DNA of 42,520 nt from positions 1-42,520 of the forward strand of contig JBALVO010000019.1 of NCBI GenBank assembly GCA_036961445.1, written 5' to 3'. A program made the position numbers and the translations under genes. Shown here one piece after another: positions 32,409 to 41,082 of the stretch; positions within the stretch are counted from its first letter, which is position 1, and each line of letters opens with the position of its first letter. The notes below the pieces were generated by a model. It worked only from the letters and a program-made list of their open reading frames with translations, was not told the DNA's origin and made no database searches. This DNA is from JBALVO01 sp036961445 (GTDB lineage Bacteria; Pseudomonadota; Gammaproteobacteria; Pseudomonadales; Halieaceae).

Positions 32409-33221
32409 TCAGCGCTGACAGGCCACGCAGTAAACACTACTGCGTTGACCCAGGCGAAGTTCGCGCAAATCACCGCCACAGGCCTTACAGGGCTGTCCGG
32501 CCCGGCCATAAACATGCAGTTGCTGAGCGAAATAGCCGGGCTTGCCATCACCCCCTACAAAATCACGCAATGTAGTGCCTCCTTGATCTATAGCAGAAGT
32601 AAGTACTTGCTTAATCTCTGCTGCAAGACGTCGATAGCGCAGCAGTGAAATGCGACCGGCTGCCCGGTCAGGGCGAATACCTGACAGGAACAGCGCCTCA
32701 TTAGCGTAAATATTACCAACACCAACCACGACTTTTCCGTCCATGATAAAGCTCTTCACCGGTCCCTTTCGGCCTCGAGAGCGCTGGAACAACAAATCAC
32801 CGTCAAAATCATCTGACAGCGGCTCGGGTCCAAGATGGCTTAGCAGCGGGTGCTGCTCGCCTGGCTCCTGCCACAAAAAACAACCAAAACGCCTTGGGTC
32901 GTTAAAGCGCAAACAGTGGCCAGATTCGAACAATAGGTCAATATGGTCGTGCCGTCCCGGCTGTTGATCGGGCGCTACCACTCGCAGCGACCCGGACATT
33001 CCCAGATGCACGATCAAGGAGCCTTTAGCGGTAGTGAACAACAGGTATTTGGCACGGCGCTGAACCGCAAGTATCGCCTGGCCACACAGCAGCTGTGCCA
33101 GGTTATGGGGCACCGGCCAACGCAATCGGGGCTCCCGCACAATGACTTGACGCACTATTGCGCCCTTGCTGTAGGGCTCCACACCCCTGCGCGTGGTTTC
33201 TACTTCGGGCAACTCAGGCAT
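32409..33221 (-). CDS. mutM: Formamidopyrimidine-DNA glycosylase
   Basis: Base-excision repair enzyme removing 8-oxoguanine and formamidopyrimidines and nicking the abasic site. 270 residues, the usual size. The N terminus PELPEVETTRRG carries the catalytic proline and glutamate once Met is removed. RRAKYLL holds the beta-lysine, HLGMSGSL and NDPRRFG follow, GVGNIYANEALFLSGI is the H2TH region, and the zinc finger is CKACGG...YCVACQR at the C terminus. It is next to coaD and rpmGB as in E. coli. No clear ribosome site. Confidence 0.97.
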   Translation of the reverse strand: MPELPEVETTRRGVEPYSKGAIVRQVIVREPRLRWPVPHNLAQLLCGQAILAVQRRAKYLLFTTAKGSLIVHLGMSGSLRVVAPDQQPGRHDHIDLLFESGHCLRFNDPRRFGCFLWQEPGEQHPLLSHLGPEPLSDDFDGDLLFQRSRGRKGPVKSFIMDGKVVVGVGNIYANEALFLSGIRPDRAAGRISLLRYRRLAAEIKQVLTSAIDQGGTTLRDFVGGDGKPGYFAQQLHVYGRAGQPCKACGGDLRELRLGQRSSVYCVACQR

Positions 33222-33282
33222 AACTAACGGGAAATATTTGCATTAAATTCAACCGGGAAAGGTTCGGATGAGGTCCTGAAAC

Positions 33283-33309
33283 AAAAAACCCCGGCATTAG
33301 CCAGGGTTT
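33283..33309 (-). terminator. Rho-independent terminator of rpmB-rpmG
   Basis: On the minus strand AAACCCTGGC-TAAT-GCCGGGGTTT forms a ten-pair stem with one T-G pair and a four-base loop, and the T run extends to TTTTTT. It lies 26 nt after the rpmG stop and 62 nt before the mutM start, so it separates the ribosomal protein operon from mutM. Confidence 0.88.
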
Positions 33310-33334
33310 GATGAAGGTTATTAAAGGACAGGGC

Positions 33335-33490
33335 CTATTTGATTTTGCCTTCCTTATACATGACGTGCTTGCGTACCACTGGGTCGTATTTTTTCATTTC
33401 CAGTTTATCCGGCGTCGTACGCTTGTTCTTGTCAGTGGTATAGAAGTGTCCTGTACCGGCTGAAGAGTTCATTCTGACTTTCTCTCTCAT
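33335..33490 (-). CDS. rpmG: 50S ribosomal protein L33
   Basis: 51-residue basic protein of the large ribosomal subunit. The translation begins MREKVRMNSSAGTGHFYTT and goes on DKNKRTTPDKLEMKKYDP, then HVMYKEGKIK, the pattern of gammaproteobacterial L33. It lacks the two CxxC zinc pairs of the zinc-binding form, so its level should not depend on zinc. GGGAG lies 7 nt before the ATG, and 12 nt separate it from rpmB. A strong terminator follows. Confidence 0.96.
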   Translation of the reverse strand: MREKVRMNSSAGTGHFYTTDKNKRTTPDKLEMKKYDPVVRKHVMYKEGKIK

Positions 33491-33502
33491 TGTTCTTCTC
33501 CC

Positions 33503-33739
33503 TTATACCTTCTCGCCACGAGCACGAAGATCACCCAGGACCTGCTCGATACCCTTCTTGTCGATAATGCGCATGCCCTTACTTGATACTCGTAAACTGA
33601 CAAACCGCTTCTCGGACTCAATCCAGAAACGGTGCTTGTGCAAATTGGGCAAAAACCGACGACGGGTACGGTTCTTTGCGTGTGATACGTTATTTCCAGT
33701 TACGGGACGCTTTCCAGTAACCTGACATACTCTTGCCAT
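33503..33739 (-). CDS. rpmB: 50S ribosomal protein L28
   Basis: 78 residues, the standard length of L28. MARVCQVTGKRPVTGNNVSHA, NRTRRRFLPNLHKHRFW and SLRVSSKGMRIIDKKGI are diagnostic of the large-subunit protein. The frame is open 50 codons further upstream, but that stretch is not protein-like and would overrun the promoter. GGGAG lies 10 nt before the ATG. It is the first gene of rpmB-rpmG. Confidence 0.96.
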   Translation of the reverse strand: MARVCQVTGKRPVTGNNVSHAKNRTRRRFLPNLHKHRFWIESEKRFVSLRVSSKGMRIIDKKGIEQVLGDLRARGEKV

Positions 33740-33830
33740 GATCTTTACTCTCCCAAAAGTCGCGGGAATTTCTATACATTGATGTGGCTTTAACGACCCA
33801 AAAGAGGGTCCCAGCCGCGCGGAGCGCGAC

Positions 33831-33859
33831 TTTATACCAGAACACCACAGGCATAGCAA
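33831..33859 (-). promoter_or_regulatory. Sigma-70 promoter of rpmB-rpmG
   Basis: On the minus strand TTGCTA (33859-33854), 17-nt spacer, TATAAA (33836-33831). Spacing is ideal and each box matches consensus at four or five positions. Predicted start near 33824, giving a leader of about 85 nt before rpmB. Confidence 0.7.
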
Positions 33860-33895
33860 GCTAAAGGTAAACCCGCGCCCAGCCCGCAAAAGTGT

Positions 33896-34570
33896 TTACA
33901 ACAGCCCCTCCTCAGCGAAGGAGTACTCTTTGCCACGACCTACAATGATGTGATCCAGCACCCGGACATCTAACAAAGCCAGAGCGGAGCACAGGCGCTC
34001 GGTAATGCGCCGGTCCGCCGCGCTGGGCTCAGCTATCCCCGATGGGTGGTTATGAGCGAAAATAACGGCCGCGGCATTGTACTGCAGCGCCCGCACCGCC
34101 ACTTCCCTGGGATAAACCGCAGCACCGTCGAGTGTTCCAAAAAACAGGTCTTCACAGCGCAACACCCGATGCTGAGTATCCAGAAACAGGCAACTGAACA
34201 CCTCTCTTTGATGACCGCCAAGGTGATATTGCAGAAAACGCCGCGTCTCAGCCGGGCTACTGAGCACGTCGCCGGCAGAAAGGGCCTGCAGCGCGCGCCG
34301 ACGGGCCAGCTCCTGCGCCGCCTGCAGTTGCGCATACTTGGCAGGTCCCATTCCCGGACAGGCCAGCAGGTTGGCTTGATCCGCTCGCATCACACCACTG
34401 AGACCGGCAAACTGATTCAGTAAATTGCGTGCCATATCCAGAGCACTGCAATCACGATATCCCGTATGCAATAGCACAGCCAATAGCTCTGCATCAGACA
34501 ATGCCTGTGTCCCTCGCTGCAATAATTTGTCGCGAGGCCCTTCCCCTGGTATCCAGGCGGCTATACTCAT
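33896..34570 (-). CDS. radC: RadC family JAB-domain protein
   Basis: 224 residues from ATG 34570, with GGAGG 6 nt upstream. The N-terminal helix-hairpin-helix part (ALSDAELLAVLLHTG, LLACPGMGPAKYAQLQAAQELARR) is followed by a JAB/MPN metal-binding domain: VREVFSCLFLDTQHRVL-like segment QREVFSCLFLD, YPREVAVRALQYNAAAVIFAHNHPSG, then AADRRITERL. The H-x-H...D ligands are intact. RadC was once named for DNA repair, but its real function is unsettled. A longer frame to 34636 is not supported. Divergent from coaBC across 100 bp. Confidence 0.95.
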   Translation of the reverse strand: MSIAAWIPGEGPRDKLLQRGTQALSDAELLAVLLHTGYRDCSALDMARNLLNQFAGLSGVMRADQANLLACPGMGPAKYAQLQAAQELARRRALQALSAGDVLSSPAETRRFLQYHLGGHQREVFSCLFLDTQHRVLRCEDLFFGTLDGAAVYPREVAVRALQYNAAAVIFAHNHPSGIAEPSAADRRITERLCSALALLDVRVLDHIIVGRGKEYSFAEEGLL

Positions 34571-34670
34571 GGCGCTCCTCCGTGAGCAACCACTCGCCAC
34601 AGTGTCAAATACTGTAACAGGGTGGTATCTTTCCATTCCCTTTCGCTATTTTCCCAATTTGGGCGACCAA

Positions 34671-35873
34671 ATGGCACATCTATTCAATCGCAATGTACTG
34701 CTGGGTGTTAGCGGTGGCATTGCGGCCTATAAATCTGCAGAGCTGGTCAGACAACTGCAGGAACGCGGCGCTAACGTGCGGGTTATCATGACCCACGGAG
34801 CGCAGGAGTTTATTACCCCGCTCACTTTACAGGCACTTTCGGGCAATCCCGTGCACACACAACTGCTCGATGCCGAGGCAGAGCAGGGCATGGGTCACAT
34901 AGAACTGGCCCGATGGGCAGACCTGCTATTAATTGCCCCGGCAACCGCCGACCTGATTGCGCGGCTTTGCGCCGGACGAGCTGATGACCTGCTGACCACA
35001 GCAGCACTGGCAACTGCTGCCCCAATACTGCTGGCACCCGCCATGAACCAACAGATGTGGAGAGACCCCGCTACCAGCGCTAACATCAAAACACTGTCCG
35101 CAAGGGGGGTCGCCCTGATTGGACCTGCCGCGGGACCACAAGCCTGTGGCGACGTTGGCCCGGGGCGCATGGAAGAACCAGGCAATATTGCCGAGGCCGC
35201 CGCCAGTCTGTTCAGTCGCGGTCTGCTGGCCGGGAAAAGAATCGTCATCACCGCCGGGCCAACACGAGAGGCACTGGATCCCGTGCGCTATCTGTCCAAT
35301 CACAGCTCCGGCAAAATGGGTTACGCCCTGGCGCAGGCCGCGGTCGACGCCGGCGCTATAACAACGCTGGTCAGTGGCCCGGTGGCGCTGAGCGTGCCGG
35401 AGCATGTGCACTGCCACGCGGTCCAGAGCGCTCAGCAGATGCTGGACAAAACCCTGGAGCTGACACCGGCGTGCGATATTTTTATCGCCTGCGCCGCAGT
35501 GGCAGATTACCGGCCAATGACCGTTGAGCAACAGAAGATCAAGAAGGGTGCACAGCAGATCACCCTGCAACTGACCCGCAATCCGGACATCGTAGCGGCG
35601 GTGGCAGCAGGCGAAGACCGCCCCTTCACTGTGGGGTTTGCCGCAGAAACCAACGATGTGCTGAGCTACGCCAGGGACAAAATGCAGCGCAAGGGCCTGG
35701 ATATGATCGTCGCCAACGACATATCGGACCAGTCCATAGGTTTCAATAGTGAGCACAACGAGGCCACCGTCCTTTGGCATAGCGGGGAGCAGGTGCTGCC
35801 CATGGCTGGAAAAGCAACTATCGCGCGCCAAATCATCGAGCTAATCGCCGGCGAAATCAGCGCCGGGCAATAA
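34671..35873 (+). CDS. coaBC: Bifunctional phosphopantothenoylcysteine decarboxylase / phosphopantothenate-cysteine ligase
   Basis: Second and third steps of CoA synthesis in one protein: CTP-dependent joining of phosphopantothenate and cysteine, then decarboxylation. 400 residues. The FMN-dependent CoaC half: LLGVSGGIAAYKSAELVRQL, GMGHIELARWADLLLIAPATAD (active His), LAPAMNQQMW and GPQACGDVGPGRM. The CoaB half starts near 185: RIVITAGPTREALDPVRYLSNHSSGKMGYALA, AAVADYRP, KIKK, LTRNPDIVA, and NDIS near the end. The frame extends upstream to 34425 over radC, but only the part from 34671 is family-like. dut, its usual next gene, is absent. Confidence 0.96.
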   Translation: MAHLFNRNVLLGVSGGIAAYKSAELVRQLQERGANVRVIMTHGAQEFITPLTLQALSGNPVHTQLLDAEAEQGMGHIELARWADLLLIAPATADLIARLCAGRADDLLTTAALATAAPILLAPAMNQQMWRDPATSANIKTLSARGVALIGPAAGPQACGDVGPGRMEEPGNIAEAAASLFSRGLLAGKRIVITAGPTREALDPVRYLSNHSSGKMGYALAQAAVDAGAITTLVSGPVALSVPEHVHCHAVQSAQQMLDKTLELTPACDIFIACAAVADYRPMTVEQQKIKKGAQQITLQLTRNPDIVAAVAAGEDRPFTVGFAAETNDVLSYARDKMQRKGLDMIVANDISDQSIGFNSEHNEATVLWHSGEQVLPMAGKATIARQIIELIAGEISAGQ

Positions 35874-36029
35874 AGACTGATACGCGCATTGGTTTGCCCC
35901 GATGATTCCCTCCGCCCCTGCGAACCTCATTCTATATCGTGCTCATGGTAAATAAAGGAAGGAAGTGCATTTAAGAAATGTCCCCGACGTAATATCATTG
36001 CCTAACTGACTTACCAATAGACCCTGCGG

Positions 36030-38639
36030 ATGCTGAAACTAAAAAAAAATAAAGAGGCTGCCCCCAAACCCACTAAAAAAGTTGCTCAAGCGAGCAATCC
36101 ACAGGGCATAACAGTCAAGGGCAACGCCCTATACAGGATTAACGCAATCGCCCTACTGGCCGCTCTGGTTCCCACCTTGTTGGGCTTCAGCTACCTGGTT
36201 CTAGTGCGCGAACCCGCCATGCAGGAACACCAGATTGAGCGCGTCGCGACCTCCTTCGCCACCCAACAGGCGACTAACATGCACCGCTTGTTTGCCCGCA
36301 TGAAAGAGCGTATCCAGGGCGCAGCACGATCTCCGCTGGCCCTGTCGGCCATCGCCAGCCAATCTGGCGCCGATATTAGTTTGGTAGAACAAGCCATGCT
36401 TGACTACTTTCCGGAAGTAGCCAGCCTCAGAATTTTGCCCATAGACGATATGGGCACAGCAAATTTCGAAGGTGGCAATGAAGGTCTGCGCAACCATATT
36501 GAAGTAGATCTGGTACGCCGCACCAGCGCCGGGGCGCAAACCCAACCTGAAGCTTACAAATTTGAGAATCGCTGGTTAACCTCCATGGCAGCATTGGTTA
36601 CCCACCCAAGGATCGCGGACAGGCAGGCCGTGATCATCGTATCCATTGACAACGAACAGGTCGCTACGCAACTTAAGTCCCTGGATACAGGTGCCGGGAA
36701 ATTCGCACTGGAACAAAAATATGCGGGGTCCACTGGGGCCGAACGCACGGATACCATCGCATTCGCCGGCAGCGGCGATGCCACTGCGTACACCCGCTAT
36801 GCCGTAATACCCGAAACTCCCTGGCGTGTATCCTTTACGCCCTCTCGGGCCCTTGTAGCGACGCTCACCACCAATCAATTGCCACTGCTGCTGGTTATGG
36901 CGCTGTCGGTGCTGGCCGCAGTCGCCGCGCTGGCCATTGTGTTTATGTTGTTTTCGCGCAGACTGGAGGAGGAGGTGCAACGGGTTATCTCAGCGGCGGA
37001 CAAAAAAACAGCCCTGCAACTTGGCATTCCAGCATTGCTCAGCATCGCCAAACAGCTACGCCGCGCCAGCCTCCGCTCAGTGCGCCAGAGTTCGGCGAGC
37101 TCTGCGGCCATACCCCAGGCTGAGGTTGAGATGTTCGAATCAGATAGTTCCGACTTCACCAACCCCATGTTCCAAAACGCCAGCATCCTTGACGAAGACG
37201 AGGAGGTGCTGGAGCTGGACCTATCCGCTGACAGCGATTCGGTGACCTCCGATTCAGACAGCAAAGATGGATTTCCGGAACACATATTTCGCGCCTATGA
37301 TATACGTGGTGATGCGGAAACCGAACTGTCTGACGAGATGGTAATCAGCATCGCCAAGGCCATCGGTACCATCGCCGGAGAGATGTCGGAACAAACCCTC
37401 ATCGTCGGCTGCGACGGCAGGACCTCCAGCCCGCGGATTAAGTCGGCCCTGATCAGGGCACTGATGGAAAGTGGCAGGGACGTTATCGACATCGGTATGG
37501 TGCCCACGCCACTGCTTTATTTTGCCACCCGCCACCTGAGCTGCAAATCAGGCATTATGGTTACCGGCAGTCACAATCCACCTCAGCACAACGGGCTGAA
37601 AATAGTGCTGAACCAAAACACTATCGCTGCGGGCGGCATTCAGCAGATCCGCGATACAATAGTCAGCGGCGAATTCAGCAAAGGCAACGGCCGCATGATT
37701 CGCGAGGATATCGTCCCCGCCTACATGGAAGAAGTATTGCACGACATCGCCATTGCGGTACCCCTGAAAATAGTCATTGATGCCGGCAATGGAGCTACCG
37801 GTGGCATAGCGCCACAATTGTTTGAGGATCTGGGCTGCGAAGTGGTGCCGCTGCACTGTGAGGTAGACGGCAGCTTTCCCAACCATCCCCCTGACACCAG
37901 CAACGAGGACAACCTGGCCGATCTGGTCCGTGTCGTGCAGGAGCAGGAAGCCGATTTTGGTGTGGCCTTTGATGGTGACGGTGACCGCCTGGCAGTGGTC
38001 ACTTCCAGCGGACGCATAGTGCGCTCAGATGTGCTGCTGATGATCTACGCTCAGGATGTGGTCGCCCGCAACCCCGGGGCAGACGTGGTCTTCGACGTAA
38101 AGTGCAGCCGCAACCTGATGCAGTTAATCACCCGTCATGGCGGGCGGCCCGTGCTATGGAAAACCGGCCACGCCTATATGAAGGAGAAAATGACGCAAAC
38201 TGGTGCATTGCTAGGGGGCGAATTCTCCGGGCACATGTTCTTCGGAGAACGTTGGTATGGCTTTGATGATGGCATGTACGCCGCAGGGCGCCTGGCAGAG
38301 ATCCTCAGCACCCACGGAGACAGCCTGGACGATGCTATTGCTGAGTTCCCCAGCTCGATCAACACTCCTGAGATAATAATACCGGTATCGGATAAGGTTA
38401 AATTCGGTCTCATTGAAAAAATAATCGATACCGCTGATTTTCCCTCTGGCAAGGTCAATACCATGGACGGTATCAGGGTCGACTTTACCGATGGCTGGGG
38501 CCTGGTAAGAGCCTCCAATACCGGCGCAGCGCTGACTGCCCGCTTCGAGGCGGACACCGAGGAAAACCTCGAAATCATCAAAGCAGCATTCCGCACCCAG
38601 ATTGCGCGGGTTGCACCTGACCTCGAACTCAATTTCTAG
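36030..38639 (+). CDS. algC: Phosphomannomutase/phosphoglucomutase with N-terminal membrane sensor region (AlgC long form)
   Basis: 869 residues in two parts. Residues 1-415: basic start, membrane helix at about 38-60, a periplasmic-type domain at about 61-280, a second helix at about 284-308 (LPLLLVMALSVLAAVAALAIV), then a Ser/Asp-rich linker. Residues 416-869 are the complete alpha-D-phosphohexomutase: IFRAYDIRG, phosphoserine loop TGSHNPPQHNG with Ser514, metal site DGDGDR at 648-653, GEFSGHMFF at 730-738 and RASNTGAALTARFE near the end. AlgC interconverts mannose- and glucose-1/6-phosphates for alginate, LPS and exopolysaccharide precursors. Long forms are annotated in Pseudomonas too, as I recall. 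No Met lies near the core start, so the fusion looks real. Confidence 0.93.
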   Translation: MLKLKKNKEAAPKPTKKVAQASNPQGITVKGNALYRINAIALLAALVPTLLGFSYLVLVREPAMQEHQIERVATSFATQQATNMHRLFARMKERIQGAARSPLALSAIASQSGADISLVEQAMLDYFPEVASLRILPIDDMGTANFEGGNEGLRNHIEVDLVRRTSAGAQTQPEAYKFENRWLTSMAALVTHPRIADRQAVIIVSIDNEQVATQLKSLDTGAGKFALEQKYAGSTGAERTDTIAFAGSGDATAYTRYAVIPETPWRVSFTPSRALVATLTTNQLPLLLVMALSVLAAVAALAIVFMLFSRRLEEEVQRVISAADKKTALQLGIPALLSIAKQLRRASLRSVRQSSASSAAIPQAEVEMFESDSSDFTNPMFQNASILDEDEEVLELDLSADSDSVTSDSDSKDGFPEHIFRAYDIRGDAETELSDEMVISIAKAIGTIAGEMSEQTLIVGCDGRTSSPRIKSALIRALMESGRDVIDIGMVPTPLLYFATRHLSCKSGIMVTGSHNPPQHNGLKIVLNQNTIAAGGIQQIRDTIVSGEFSKGNGRMIREDIVPAYMEEVLHDIAIAVPLKIVIDAGNGATGGIAPQLFEDLGCEVVPLHCEVDGSFPNHPPDTSNEDNLADLVRVVQEQEADFGVAFDGDGDRLAVVTSSGRIVRSDVLLMIYAQDVVARNPGADVVFDVKCSRNLMQLITRHGGRPVLWKTGHAYMKEKMTQTGALLGGEFSGHMFFGERWYGFDDGMYAAGRLAEILSTHGDSLDDAIAEFPSSINTPEIIIPVSDKVKFGLIEKIIDTADFPSGKVNTMDGIRVDFTDGWGLVRASNTGAALTARFEADTEENLEIIKAAFRTQIARVAPDLELNF

Positions 38640-38684
38640 CTCTGCGAGCCATACCCGGCTCTCGACCCCCTAACAGGTATCACT

Positions 38685-39587
38685 ATGTCTCTCACTCGCG
38701 AAGCAGCTCTCAACATTGCCAATGTTCTGACCGAGGCGTTGCCCTATATTCAGCGCTTTATCGGCAAGACCATCGTGGTTAAGTTTGGCGGTAATGCAAT
38801 GGTCGACCCGCTGCTGCATGAGAGTTTCGCCAGAGATGTGGTGCTGATGAAGCTGGTCGGAATGAACCCGGTTGTGGTTCATGGCGGGGGTCCACAGATT
38901 GGCGCATTGTTGAAGAAGCTGAATATCACCACTGAATTCGTTGACGGTATGCGCGTTACCGACGCGGAGACCATGGACGTAGTGGAAATGGTTCTGGGGG
39001 GCAGCGTAAACAAGGAGATCGTAGCCTCGATTAACCGCAACGGGGGCAAGGCCATCGGCGTCACCGGCAAGGACGGCCAGCTGATCAGGGCACACAAGAT
39101 GCAGGTTAGTCGTTACAGCCCGGAATTGGATGTCTCCGAGATTATCGACATCGGCCATGTGGGCGAAGTCGACCAAATCGACACCGAAGTTATCGATGTC
39201 ATTCTGGGCAGCAATTTCATTCCCGTGATTGCTCCCATCGGCGTCGGCGATGACGGCAGGACTTACAACATAAACGCCGACCTGGTTGCTGGCAAATTGG
39301 CCCAGGTTATGCGCGCCGAAAAATTGATGCTGTTGACCAATGTCGCCGGGCTAATGGACAAGCAAGGCGGCATTCTCACTGGGCTGAGTACAGCCCAGGT
39401 TGACGAACTCATTGCTGACGGAACCATCAGCGGTGGCATGCTGCCGAAAATTGCCTGCGCTCTGGACGCAGTGAAATCCGGAGTGGCCAGCGCACACATC
39501 ATAGATGGCCGGGTACCCCATGCAGTACTGCTGGAAACATTCACAGATGAAGGAATGGGTACTCTTATTACCAACAAACGCGTTTAA
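38685..39587 (+). CDS. argB: Acetylglutamate kinase
   Basis: Second step of arginine synthesis: phosphorylates N-acetylglutamate. 300 residues. TIVVKFGGNAMVDP (phosphate loop), VVHGGGPQIGALLKKL (substrate loop), FVDGMRVTDAETMDVVEMVL, GVTGKDGQLI, VIAPIGVGDDGRTYNINADLVAGKLA and GGMLPKIACALDAVKSGV are all present. The N-terminal helix before the core (LTREAALNIANVLTEALPYIQRF) is typical of arginine-sensitive hexameric enzymes. AGG lies 7 nt before the ATG. It follows algC by 45 nt, as in Pseudomonas. Confidence 0.97.
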   Translation: MSLTREAALNIANVLTEALPYIQRFIGKTIVVKFGGNAMVDPLLHESFARDVVLMKLVGMNPVVVHGGGPQIGALLKKLNITTEFVDGMRVTDAETMDVVEMVLGGSVNKEIVASINRNGGKAIGVTGKDGQLIRAHKMQVSRYSPELDVSEIIDIGHVGEVDQIDTEVIDVILGSNFIPVIAPIGVGDDGRTYNINADLVAGKLAQVMRAEKLMLLTNVAGLMDKQGGILTGLSTAQVDELIADGTISGGMLPKIACALDAVKSGVASAHIIDGRVPHAVLLETFTDEGMGTLITNKRV

Positions 39588-39690
39588 CCCGTAAAAAACA
39601 GGAAAAAAAACGCTTTATCGCCTATCCGCTTATTGCAGGCCAGGCAGGTAATCGCTAGCATTAGCGGAACACGACTCAACATGGATCGTC

Positions 39691-40326
39691 ATGCCTCCCA
39701 GAAAATCCCAACGGCGCCAGCAGATCCTGGAAGCACTGGCTCAAATGCTGGAAGCCGGTCCAGGCAGCCGCATCACTACGGCCGGTTTGGCCAAGCAAGT
39801 TGGCGTCTCTGAGGCAGCCCTTTATCGCCACTTTCCCAGCAAGTCAAAAATGTTTGAAGGCCTTATCGAGTTTATCGAGGAGACCCTCTTCAGCCGCATT
39901 AGCATCATCCTGAATGAAGAGCACGATGCCGCGCAGCGCTGCGAAAAAATGTTGCTGTTATTGCTGGCTTTCGCCGAGCGCAACCCCGGCATCACGCGCA
40001 TACTGACGGGCGATGCGCTGACCGGAGAAACAGAACGACTGCACCATCGAGTAGCCCAATTATTTGACCGTTTCGAAACCCAGTTGAAACAGGTCATCAG
40101 GGAAGCGGAGATGCGAGAAGGACTCAGGCCGGCGATCGCCCTGCCAGCGGCTGCCAACTTGTTAATGTCTGCCGCTGAAGGACGCATTTCGCAATATGTA
40201 CGTAGCGGATTCCAGCGCTCGCCCACCGCAGACTGGCCGCAACAATGGGAATTGTTGATGCGTGGGTTCTTTCGTGATGCTGTAAGCCAGCAGGTGCCCG
40301 GGCAAGCCAGCACCTTCGCAGGCTAA
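39691..40326 (+). CDS. slmA: Nucleoid occlusion factor SlmA
   Basis: TetR-fold DNA-binding protein that blocks FtsZ ring assembly over the nucleoid. 211 residues. The N-terminal helix-turn-helix reads RRQQILEALAQMLE, then RITTAGLAKQVGVSEAALYRHFPSKSKMFEGLIEFIEE, very close to E. coli SlmA. LLLLLAFAERNPGITRILTGDAL and LFDRFETQLKQVIREAEMREG follow the SlmA pattern rather than metabolic TetR repressors. In E. coli slmA lies between dut and pyrE; here it lies after argB, with pyrE nearby on the other strand. GGA lies 5 nt before the ATG. Confidence 0.94.
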   Translation: MPPRKSQRRQQILEALAQMLEAGPGSRITTAGLAKQVGVSEAALYRHFPSKSKMFEGLIEFIEETLFSRISIILNEEHDAAQRCEKMLLLLLAFAERNPGITRILTGDALTGETERLHHRVAQLFDRFETQLKQVIREAEMREGLRPAIALPAAANLLMSAAEGRISQYVRSGFQRSPTADWPQQWELLMRGFFRDAVSQQVPGQASTFAG

Positions 40327-40347
40327 GCGCAGCAGATAAGCATCTGG

Positions 40348-41046
40348 CTAGCGACGTGGGTCGCTGGATTCTTTCTGCATAGCTTCACGCTCTTGTGCCA
40401 ACAAGGTACGCCGTAACTCCACCACCTCAAGCAGCAATTTGAAGCGCTCAATATCCATCTGATAAGCGCCGGACACATCCTTTATTTCCTGCTCCCGGTC
40501 CGCAACCGCCCTGTTGGTAACAGCAATCTCTCTCTGCAGGTCTTCGATTGCCCGCAGCTGGGCCACATCAACCTCGCGGCCACTGCGTTCCAGATCAGCT
40601 GCCTGCGCCTGATAATTTTCCACCTGCTGCTTGAGCGAACGCCTGTTACTTTTAAGAATGCTAACCCTGATCCGTAAATCTCGCAGGGCACGCTCCCTTG
40701 CAGCGTCAATGTCATCTATCGTGCTGTAACGCAATAACAGGGATTCATCCCACTTACGCAGACGCTCCTGTTCGATTTCGGCCGCATCATCCAGTTTTTG
40801 CTGAGCGTCGACGACCTGCCGCTCTTGTTCGCTAAGCTCCCGGGGCACCACCTTGATGACAACACCTTTTTCATTAAGTACTTCATAGCCTCCGGCGATA
40901 TAGGTGGTGGGTACCCGATAGTCCACCACCATGTTGCCCTCGGCATTATAGTAGCGGTACAGATCGCGGGATTGCGCGGCAGGCACAACACACAGCAACA
41001 AAACTGCAAGAAGTAACGGTCGACGGCTAAGGATACGAATTACCAT
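40348..41046 (-). CDS. DUF4124-type secreted coiled-coil protein
   Basis: 232 residues from ATG 41046. A signal peptide (RPLLLAVLLLCVVPAAQS) is followed by DLYRYYNAEGNMVVDYRVP, the short DUF4124 pattern of an aromatic-rich strand pair. The rest is highly charged and helical, with long stretches of Glu, Arg, Gln and Leu (for example QREIAVTNRAVADREQEIKD), so probably a periplasmic coiled coil. Function unknown. A GTG at 41079 would add 11 residues and sits 3 nt before the pyrE stop; neither start has a clear ribosome site. It lies directly after pyrE and is probably cotranscribed. Confidence 0.82.
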   Translation of the reverse strand: MVIRILSRRPLLLAVLLLCVVPAAQSRDLYRYYNAEGNMVVDYRVPTTYIAGGYEVLNEKGVVIKVVPRELSEQERQVVDAQQKLDDAAEIEQERLRKWDESLLLRYSTIDDIDAARERALRDLRIRVSILKSNRRSLKQQVENYQAQAADLERSGREVDVAQLRAIEDLQREIAVTNRAVADREQEIKDVSGAYQMDIERFKLLLEVVELRRTLLAQEREAMQKESSDPRR

Positions 41047-41082
41047 GGGGTCAATATAAAACCTGCTGCGCCTTGGCACAAG

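Noticed and set aside
34425..34670. N-terminal extension of coaBC
   Set aside because: The 82 extra residues lie over the start of divergent radC, do not resemble CoaBC, and the family starts at the GVSGGIAAYK region just after ATG 34671.
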